Source: Cyrtodaria siliqua (taxonomy: Eukaryota > Mollusca > Bivalvia > Adapedonta > Hiatellidae). Taken from it: DNA of 64,000 nucleotides. The notes under the pieces were generated by a model. It was not told the DNA's origin. It made no database searches and was given only the letters and a program-made list of their open reading frames with translations. The stretch lies in contig JAWPHD010001344.1 of NCBI GenBank assembly GCA_037043455.1, forward strand, positions 124,001 through 188,000. The letters are read 5' to 3'. This document shows, piece by piece, positions 56,471-64,000 of the stretch. Made by a program: the position numbers and the translations under genes. Each line of letters begins with the position of its first letter. Position 1 is the first letter of the stretch.

Positions 56471-57445
56471 AGCGGACGGACACCCGTTAGTGAGGTCTAT
56501 ACACACCTGTTCTTCGTTTGGCTCTGATCATTTTGTCATGTTTCAAGTGACCGACAAAGCCAACAAAATGTAAACAAATATAAACATGATGTAAAACATA
56601 GTACGTCGCATTACCTTCACCGTTATATATTCAGCCGAGCACTCGGGCTGCGTTCTCGTGATATGTAAGTCATATACATCGTGAAAGCAATTCATTTACG
56701 ACATACAAGCATACCTAATATATAGTTGAAATAGTAAAGTACTGAGAAAAGTCTTACCCATAATGTTACTCTATGTTGCTTGTACGCCAGACAGAAACTA
56801 CCACTGGCACCTAAAATGACCAGAAATGTACCAGTAAATCGCATACACAGTATAAACCGTCAAGTATTACGGGCGCACAAATACATTACGAATATACAAG
56901 TGCACGAATCTTTTTTCACGCCTCCAGTTTTCGAGATCATTTCGAAATTCCTTTTTTTGTTTCACTGTAGCACTGTAACACCGTATATAGCTCACCAGTG
57001 AGCTACATACGGAGCAATGTCTCCGAATAAAGCTCAAGGTGAGCTATATACGGAGCTCGTCTCCGCATAAAGCTTACGATAAGCTATATACGGAGGGCAT
57101 GTGCCTTGATTCCGAATAAAGATTACTCTTTTAAAAACTGAAAATGTTTTAAGTCCTGTTCCAATTATACTCATATTTCGTATTTGTATGATTATGATAC
57201 ATGAAAGTCTAAATATATGATTAAACTATAGTTTAAGATATATGACTTGTAACGACAAGATCCTCATCTTTCCAGGAAATATATAAAAGTATATTAAAAA
57301 TAAAGACTTGTTGCACTATGTTGTATTTTTGTAATATTAAGCGGTTGCCTGGTGTTATTGATGTTGATGATGAAGAACTACCCCTTCCTGAGTGAGCAAC
57401 TGTTTTTTTCTTTGCTTGGCACCAATTTTTTTTAGCATGGAGTGC

Positions 57446-57634
57446 CTGAAGAGCGAGCCGTGCGTGAAGAGCGTGCATTGCGTGAAGAGAGTGCATTGCG
57501 TGAAGAGCGTGCATTGCGTGAAGAGCGTGTAGTGCGTGAATAGCGTGCAGTGCGTGAAGAGCATGCAATGCGTGAAGAGTGTGCAGTGCGTGAAGAGCAT
57601 GCAATGCGTGAAGAGCGTGCAGTGCGTGAAGAGA
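57446..57634. repeat. 18-bp minisatellite, about 10 units
   Basis: Unit GAAGAGCGTGCAGTGCGT. Because 18 is a multiple of three, the minus frame reads a His-Ala-Leu repeat; this is not evidence of a gene. Confidence 0.95.
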
Positions 57635-57726
57635 TTAATTAATGATTAATAAAATATTGTCATTTAAGTATATCAAGAAACTCGGTCGTAAATTACAAAT
57701 TATCAAGGGACATGGTATCGGTATAA

Positions 57727-57837
57727 GTAGTAGTGGTTGTGCTGTTAGTAGTATTTGTAATAGTAGCAGTCGTAGTAACAGTGGTAGTTATAATGGCCGT
57801 TGTAGTAGTAGTGACAGTAGCAGTAGCAGCAGCAGCG

Positions 57838-57868
<31 letters not shown>

Positions 57869-57906
57869 AAGCAGCAGCAGCAGTATTAGTAGTAGTAGTA
57901 GTAGCA
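57727..57906. repeat. (AGT/AGC)n trinucleotide tract
   Basis: Mixed GTAGTA and AGCAGC triplets; gives poly-Ser, poly-Ala/Thr or poly-Val frames by chance. Confidence 0.95.
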
Positions 57907-58151
57907 AGGGTAGACGCCATGTAACCAGCAACATAAGTTATGCAATTATTTTCTGTTATTGTGCGCTCCTATTTTAACTAATTTTGTATTTAGATGGTGA
58001 TAAGCTATATACAGAATGACCATGCCTTTTCACCGTATAACGCTTACTTTGGTGTGAGCTATATATGTAGAAAATGTGAGCTATATGCCTACATATAAAG
58101 CTTACTGATGAGCTATATACGGAATGAGCTATATATGGTGTTACATAGCAC

Positions 58152-58809
58152 AAGTAACTTTTAAATTGTGGTAGGTATGACTTTTTTGTTTATAAAGCAA
58201 CGTTGCGGGACTACAACTGATGCAAATGAGTACATTTTAAGACGAAAATCATGAAAACCTCTTCATTCCAGAGTACGAGACCGACTTAAAAATTTACATT
58301 TCGGAAATTATGGCGGATTAAACAAAACTTCTATATAACATTCATCTACAATAGTTATGGAATAAAGTGCAGAAAATTCCGCATACTTTGCGCTATACTA
58401 CATGAAAATGCGTGAAGTAATACAGAAAATATAAAGAAAATCTTACTTCGAAGCGGGATGTTTTCCCGTCTGTTGCACCATTTTGAAACCACGTGATCCC
58501 CCACCCTGCAAGTGTACCGAGTGTATTTCACGGATTTTCCGATATCTTGTGTAAAGATTTTGTTTGTATGTTGTTTTCGTCATTTACCAACACATGTAAG
58601 GTTATATATGACGGTCGATATTTTGTGGTGGAGGCAGACCACCCACTTTTCCTGGGTAGAACCTGTGTAACGGGGAAATCGGTACTGTACACCTTCCGCC
58701 ATCCGTAAGAATCGGTGTGTAAAGATAAATAACATATATGCTATCTGACTGTACACAGTTACCATCCTCATAGGAATGATCAGTCACATATGTTCTGTAT
58801 TTATTTCAG
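58152..58809. other. End of intron 2, no other gene seen
   Basis: Includes a small block near 58600-58690 ('ggcagaccacccactttt', 'tgggtagaacc') without recognisable family, then the pyrimidine-rich acceptor. Confidence 0.4.
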
Positions 58810-59111
58810 GCCTGCCGGAAACTGATAACAAGATAAAACCATTCGTTGCACGTTTCAAGAACTGGGGATCGTGGCCATGCCATGGTCAGAGTGTAAGGGG
58901 AATTTGCATTTTTGGAACCGGTGATCTGCCTTTATTAGCCACACGGAAAGAATTGTTTGCTAACAAGTTTTATTTAGACTATCAACATTTTGCGTTTGAA
59001 TGTATGGAAGAGATACATTTTAATAATACAAGAGACGAATATATGGGGAGACTAGCCTTTGATTCAAGATGGTATTCGAAATTAGGATTTGTGCGTAACA
59101 AAGTTTTGTAA
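58810..59111 (+). CDS. GCNT-type glycosyltransferase, coding exon 3 (C-terminus)
   Basis: Completes codon 412 (G+GC, Gly) and encodes residues 413-511, ending at TAA 59109-59111. Family blocks: KPFVARFKNWGSWPCHG, VRGICIFGTGDL (440-451), LFANKFYLDYQHFAFECMEE. Cys435, Cys444 and Cys476 are spaced 9 and 32 residues apart, as are the last three conserved cysteines in mammalian core-2 enzymes. The pairing 150-476, 188-260, 239-287 and 435-444 is therefore expected. The total of 511 residues exceeds the ~430 of mammalian GCNT1, mainly through a longer stem. A MITE begins 17 nt after the stop; no AATAAA was seen close by. Confidence 0.93.
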
Positions 59112-59127
59112 AGTATATATATTATAT

Positions 59128-59835
59128 ATTCTAATACACCCGCACTATAAAGCCTAGTTTAAAATATCTCGTTTATATTATACAATTATGGACTTTTCAG
59201 CTGTTATACATGATGTGATATGCACCAAAAAAATCATTATTGACCGAGGCGATAGCCGAGGTCAATAATGATTTTTTGGTACATATCAACATCATGTATA
59301 ACAGCTGAAAAGTCCATAACTGTTTTATTATATAACCCTCAATTTACAATTATATAAAACAGGTCAATATCAATTTTTTTTTTATATAAAACAGGTCAAT
59401 ATCAAAAAAACAGGTCAATATCAAAAAAACAGGTCAATATCGCTAGATATTTTTTCTAAAAAATTACTTTTTAGCCAATGAAAACGCGTCTATTTATAGG
59501 TTATATAATAATGAACGATATATCACTGTAATTTTTGCAACGTTAGGAAAATAAGCATTGCGCATTCCGCATTGTAACGTATGCAACGTTAGGAGAGCAA
59601 GCAAAGCAATGCGAAAGATTTCAGATGTGTGCTTTATTTTCGCATTTTAGGGGTATTAAAATAGAAATAGAACATCGTTCACGGTGAATTATCTATAATA
59701 TATCACGGTTGGAGTTCAATTGTACAATAATTTCACGAGCCCGAAGGGCGAGTGAAATTATTGTTTACAATTGAACTCCAAACCGTGATATATTAAACGA
59801 TAATTCACAGTAAACGATGTTCTATTTCTTAAATA
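59128..59835. mobile_element. Palindromic MITE family D, copy 2 (inverse), with a nested palindromic element
   Basis: Outer parts 59128-59180 (TTCTAATACACCCGCAC) and 59520-59835 are the reverse complement of 23106-23475, including the palindrome 59668-59830. Between them 59186-59335 is another palindrome ('tggacttttcagctgttata' and its inverse around 'gaccgaggcgatagccgaggtc'). It is followed by four 'acaggtcaatatc' units (59370-59445). Confidence 0.75.
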
Positions 59836-59929
59836 AACATTTTGTGAAAAGCATGAATTATAAACATGGCTAAGTTGTTTTATGCTTCCTGAATGGCGAG
59901 CATATAGTTGAAGCTTTGTCCGTCCTTCC

Positions 59930-60375
59930 GTCCGTGCGTCCGTGACACTTTCATGTCCGGAGCATATCTTCAAAACTACTAATGGGACTGCAACTTCACA
60001 CAATGATAAAGGGCAATGAAGGGATGTGAAGAGTGCAAAAAACGTAACTATGTCATTGTTCAAATTAGAGTTATTGCCCTTTGTATTGTTTTGTCCGGAG
60101 CATATCTTCAAAACTACTGATGGGACTGCACTCAAACTTCACACAATGATAGAGGGCAATAAGAGGAAGTGCAGAGTGCAAGAAACGTGACTGTGTCATC
60201 ATTCAAATGAGAGTTATTGCCCTTTTTACTTTTTTATCCAGAGCATATCTTCAAAACTACTGTTTGGACTGCAATGAAACTTCACACAATGATAGAGGGC
60301 AATGAGTGGAAGTGCAGAGTTAGAGTAATTGCCCTCTGTTTATTTAGAATTTTTATCTGGAGCATAAACTACTAA
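59930..60375. repeat. ~140-bp tandem repeat, about 3 copies
   Basis: 'gagcatatcttcaaaactac', 'gggactgcaa', 'cttcacacaatgataaaggg' and 'gagttattgccctttgtat' recur at 59960, 60092 and 60240, a fourth being partial. Non-coding; wording typical of bivalve repeats. Confidence 0.8.
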
Positions 60376-60584
60376 TGGAACTGCAAATTGAAAAGTGCTG
60401 GGTGATACAAGGCCATATGATAAGTTGAGGATACATTTCGGGGAGCATACATCGGTTCTACCGATTTTCTTGTTTATAATTAATGGAATTTCATTCGAGA
60501 ACAATGATTTAAATGTATACAGAGAATAATTATGTGTGTATGTATAGAGAGAGATATAGAGAGGATATGTTTTGGTTTGGAGTG

Positions 60585-60725
60585 AATTTATAGGATTTAT
60601 TTCCATCGAGTAGTTTGAACACATATTTTCACGAATGCTTTAGCACGAGTGAAAATATTTGAATTTTCTCACTACTCGATGGAAATAAATCCTACATTCA
60701 CGACAAACCAACAAATATTCTATTT
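60585..60725. mobile_element. Palindromic MITE family A, copy 2
   Basis: Right part matches 6386-6441 ('ggaaataaatcctacattca', 'aaaccaacaaatattct'). The left arm is 'aggatttatttccatcgagt'. Loop near 60640. Confidence 0.65.
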
Positions 60726-60729
60726 ATTA

Positions 60730-61060
60730 TATACTCACAACCTTGAAACGTATGCAGAAAAAATAATGCCCCAAAACAATGACGTCAATAACGTCAACAG
60801 TGGCTTTACGTCATTTTCGGTATTTCACAGTGAAATATAAGCAATTAAAATATATGGTTTTATTTTAATCATAAAATCCACTATTTAACTGTAAAGTAAT
60901 ATAATAAATAAAGTTATCGTTAGGTAACTTCCATACTGATATGTGTAATATGTCCTACGATTGGTAATGATTTCTTTTGTGCAGGAAACATATCCGAATA
61001 GGAATTATATATGTTTCAGGCTTGTGCTACATATGTAACCCATAGACATACATATTTCAT
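60730..61060. other. No gene seen
   Basis: AT-rich stretch between a MITE and the 5' end of the LINE remnant. Confidence 0.4.
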
Positions 61061-61065
61061 ATACA

Positions 61066-63960
61066 TGCAAGGTAGTCAGCGATCGTAAAGCCGCATTGAA
61101 TGCTTTTAACTTGCGGCCAACTCAAAATAATTTAGATACATTTAGAATTTTTCGTGAGAAAGCCCGTCGTACTATTAAGGATAGCAAGAGGAAATCCTGG
61201 AGATCTTATGTCTCTAGGCTGAACTCTCGCTCAACTTTTAAGAAGACATAGGACATGGTCCGGAAAATAAAATCAACGGTAAAGGTAATTCTAGTTGTGT
61301 AAATCATTTTAAAACTGATAATGAAGATATTACATCTGTCAAAGATATTACAAACACTCTGGCGGAACATTTTTCTAAAAACTCTTCTTCTGAAAATTGT
61401 CAACGAAAGTTTCTAAAAAATAAGAAACTAAAAGAACAGAAGAAGCTGAATTTCAAGTCGAAACAATTGGAGAAATACAATTAACTGGTCACTCTTAAAG
61501 AACTTATACATAAGCTGGTCCTGATGATATCCATTATCAATTATTAAAATATTTAACTGAAACCTGTGTCTCTACACTTCTTGATATATTTAATAAGGTT
61601 TGGGTGACAGGAAACTTCCCCGATTCTTGGCGGGAAGCAATCGTTATTCCAGTTTCCAAACCAGGTATTCCAGTTCCCAAACATGGAAAGGATCATAGGG
61701 ACCCAATAAATGATCGCCCTATTGCTTTAATGAGTTGCATATGTAAAACCATGGATCGAATTAATAATGAGAGACTCGTTTTGTACCTGGAATCCAAGAT
61801 AACAAAATATCAAAGTGGATTCCGGCGCCAACGAAGCACAACAGACAATCTCATTCGATCTGAATCATTTATTATGGAAGCTTTCGTAAAGAAAGTACAT
61901 CTAGTCGCTGCATTTTTTGACTTGGCGAAAGCTTATGATACTGCACGGAAGTACGGTATAATGAATGATCTTTATGAGACCGATTACCAATTTTTATAGA
62001 GAATTTCTTAGATGATAGACAGCTTCGTGTCCGAATGGGTTCAACCCTCTCTGACATTCATTAACAGGAGATGGGTGTGCCTTAGGGAAGCATACTCTAT
62101 GTCACACTTTTTAATATAAAAATAATAGTACAGTTAAATGCATCAATCCTGGTGTGGATTGCTCTCTATATGTTGACGACTTTTTTTTATATGTTATCGT
62201 GCAAAAAACATGAACACTATTGAGAGACAACTTCAACAATGTCTCAATTAACTTCAGACCTGGTCGGATGAAAATGGTTTTAAATTTTCTAAATGTAATA
62301 CTAATTGTATGCACTATGTCAAATACGTAAACATCATGAAGACCCTTATCTAACACTGGATGGGTCACCAATACCAATAGTGGATGAGACAAAATTCCTT
62401 GGTCTTATTTTCGACCGTAAATTAACGTTTATACCACACCTTAAATACTTGAAGGCCAAGTGCCTTAAATCTCTCAATTTACTTAAAGTGGTTGCAAACA
62501 CTAATTGGGGAGCAGATCGTAAAGTACTTTTACAACTTTACATATCTCTTATCAGATTCAAGCTGGACTACGACTCAATAGTATATTGATCGACTAGCAA
62601 GTCATACTTGCAGATGCTTGATCCTATACATAATCAAGGATTACGACTCGCCTTGGGTGCCTTTCGTACATCACAAGCCGATATATGTTGAAGCAAATGA
62701 ACCATCACTGTCTCATAGATGGGACAAAATAGCCCTTCAATATGCCATTAAATTACAATCTAACCCTTCAAACCCAACCTTCGATACTGTTTTTAATCCT
62801 AGATATGAACCTCTTTTTGATCGAAAACCGAAGGCCATTCGACAATTTGGTCTAAAATGTGTTTGCCAAGTACAAAGTACCACAAATTCCACCGTGGACT
62901 TTGGAAACACCAACAATTATTTTGGATCTTTGTAACAGTAACAAACCCAGTACAGACTCTACTGTCATTCAAAGCAAATTTAATGAAATTAAATCGAAAT
63001 ATTGTAACTTTCAACATATATACACAGATGGTTCTAAAGATGGAGATAAGGTAGCTGCAGAAGCTGTTGTTCACAAACACAGCATAAAGAGTCGCCTGCC
63101 TGACAATGCCTCTGTCTTTTCAGCTGAACTTAAGGCAGTTGAACTTAAACTATATTCAGGAATCTGAGGATGACCATTTTGTAATCTTTTCTGATTCCCC
63201 TTCATCTCTTCAAGCCCTGGATTATATGAAACATGATAACCTAGTTGTGCTTCAACTTTTAGAAAAGTACAATTCTCTTATAGTTGATTGAGTTATTATT
63301 TTCTGCTGGCTTCCAAGCCATGTAGGAATACGTGGAATGATAAAGCTGATAGTGCTGCTAAAGCAGCATACGGTTTACATATATCTAATGTCAAATTACC
63401 TTATACTGATTTTAAAAGTTGTATTGACACATACATTCGTAACTCTTGGCAAGCCGCTTGGGATTTGTCAGTTAACAATAAACTCCATTCAATTATACCT
63501 TACTCGGATAATGGCGTTATTCTAGTAGACCCATTCGTCGAGAAGAAGTTGTCCTAGCCCTATGCAGGATAGGGCATACACGTTATACTCATTCATGTTT
63601 ATTACAAGGTGATCAATTACCAGAATATTTACCCTGCTACCCTGCTTTGCAACGTTAACATCTTGCTGGAATGTGTCGACTTTGATCCTATTCGTCAAAG
63701 GTACCACAGTGTTAATACTATGAAAGAGTTATTTGATACCATTGATTTTAATCTTGTTTTAGATTTCCTGAAATAAATCAGACTTTATAAATCATTATAA
63801 TGTGTTCTTTTATATATTTACTTGTTTATATACCCGTTGAAGGGCATTTGTTGATTTACATATATAGTTTATATTACCACCTTATCACCCCTTATTAACT
63901 TATTGTCCCCGTGTGGTTCTCGGGGGCCCCGTTTGGTCACGGGGCAAAGAATAGGGCCAC
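61066..63960 (+). mobile_element. Decayed non-LTR retrotransposon with RT and RNase H (I-group-like)
   Basis: About 2.9 kb of ORF2 plus 3' UTR. An upstream linker (KVVSDRKAALNAF, FREKARRTIKDSKRKSWRSY) is followed by RT, a C-terminal region, RNase H and a CPxC-like tail region. The GC-rich 3' UTR has 'tggttctcgggggccccgtt' and 'cacggggcaaagaatagggc' (63910-63960). The endonuclease and ORF1 are absent. RNase H after the RT is found in I, Nimb, Ingi, R1, Loa and related clades; I do not place it further. It may continue past the window. Confidence 0.8.
61500..63560 (+). pseudogene. LINE reverse transcriptase-RNase H polyprotein (broken)
   Basis: RT blocks: NFPDSWREAIVIPVSKPG (about 61608-61660), DRPIALMSCICKTMDRI, KYQSGFRRQRSTTDNL, FFDLAKAYDTA, and the active-site motif in CSLYVDDFFLYV (about 62160-62195). 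Then FLGLIFDRKLTFIPHL (about 62395-62440). RNase H: IYTDGSKDGDKVAAEAVV (about 63020-63075), the ASVFSAELKAVEL block with the catalytic Glu, FSDSPSSLQAL with Asp, and WLPSHVGIRGNDKAD-like sequence (about 63310-63350). Many stops and at least five frame changes divide it into pieces, so it is older than the LINE at 3.3 kb. Confidence 0.8.
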
Positions 63961-64000
63961 TGCAGATCCCTTTGGAGGGATAGGCAGAGGGGTAGAATCC

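Larger units (their letters stand above)
56974..58145. mobile_element. Foldback element with 21-bp inverted ends and 6-bp target duplication
   Basis: Ends TGTAACACCGTATATAGCTCA (56974-56994) and its inverse with one mismatch (58125-58145). TAGCAC is present directly before (56968-56973) and after (58146-58151). Subterminal arrays of 'gagctatatacggag' / 'ccgaataaagct' units occur on both sides (56975-57125, 57990-58140). The core holds an 18-bp minisatellite and an AGT/AGC trinucleotide tract, with no transposase. Confidence 0.85.
44294..58809 (+). other. GCNT intron 2 (14.5 kb, phase 1)
   Basis: GT at 44294, TATTTATTTCAG ending at 58809. Contains the 117-bp repeat, one arm of repeat G, the Gypsy remnant with minisatellite, and a 1.2-kb foldback element. 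Confidence 0.85.

Noticed and set aside
57233..57977. His-Ala-Leu, poly-Ser and poly-Ala/Thr frames
   Set aside because: Generated by the 18-bp and trinucleotide repeats within a non-coding foldback element.

Overview
The window is eukaryotic, AT-rich and intron/transposon dominated. It most likely comes from a mollusc, probably a bivalve. This rests on repeat types I recognise as typical of bivalve genomes (repeats built around TGACCTTGACC, 'gagttatggccctt' and 'agagggccaggatggcc'), on tRNA-derived SINEs with CAATT tails, and on many palindromic MITEs and minisatellites. No prokaryotic operon, rRNA, CRISPR array or free-standing functional tRNA gene was seen.

The one convincing cellular gene is on the + strand: a GCNT-type beta-1,6-N-acetylglucosaminyltransferase (GT14, core-2/I-branching family). 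It has three coding exons, 21302-22308, 44067-44293 and 58810-59111. They join in frame (phases 2 and 1) to 1536 nt, or 511 residues. Intron 1 is 21.8 kb and intron 2 is 14.5 kb, so about 59% of the window lies inside this gene. A splice acceptor directly before the ATG implies at least one more 5' UTR exon upstream.

Layout: 1-477 is the N-terminal part of a LINE ORF1 on the minus strand, running off the edge. 3.3-4.7 kb is a CR1/Jockey-like LINE with reverse transcriptase. 6-9 kb holds palindromic MITEs. 10.8-11.7 kb is a LINE 3' end nested in an older repeat. 12-19.2 kb holds MITEs, a TA-flanked foldback element and SINE nested in a TTAA-type MITE, and a 43-bp minisatellite. 19.9-21 kb is a decayed duplication and a SINE. 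21.3-59.1 kb is the GCNT gene. Intron 1 carries a 46-bp minisatellite, SINEs, an island of decaying ORFs with C2H2 and MYND zinc fingers (29.5-33.3 kb), several MITEs and a 35-38-bp minisatellite. Intron 2 carries a 117-bp repeat that copies the end of exon 2 with its donor site, a Gypsy pol remnant interrupted by a 3.2-kb minisatellite, and a foldback element with a 6-bp target duplication. 61.1-64 kb is a decayed LINE with RT and RNase H.

The most interesting signals concern how repeats are placed around the gene. A (TG)n run at the start and a (CA)n run near the end of intron 1 are complementary. Inverted ~0.5-kb repeats bracket exon 2. The exon-2 donor site is tandemly copied. The Gypsy remnant has become a minisatellite with a 1271-bp higher-order repeat. 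All calls come from reading the sequence; no database search was run.
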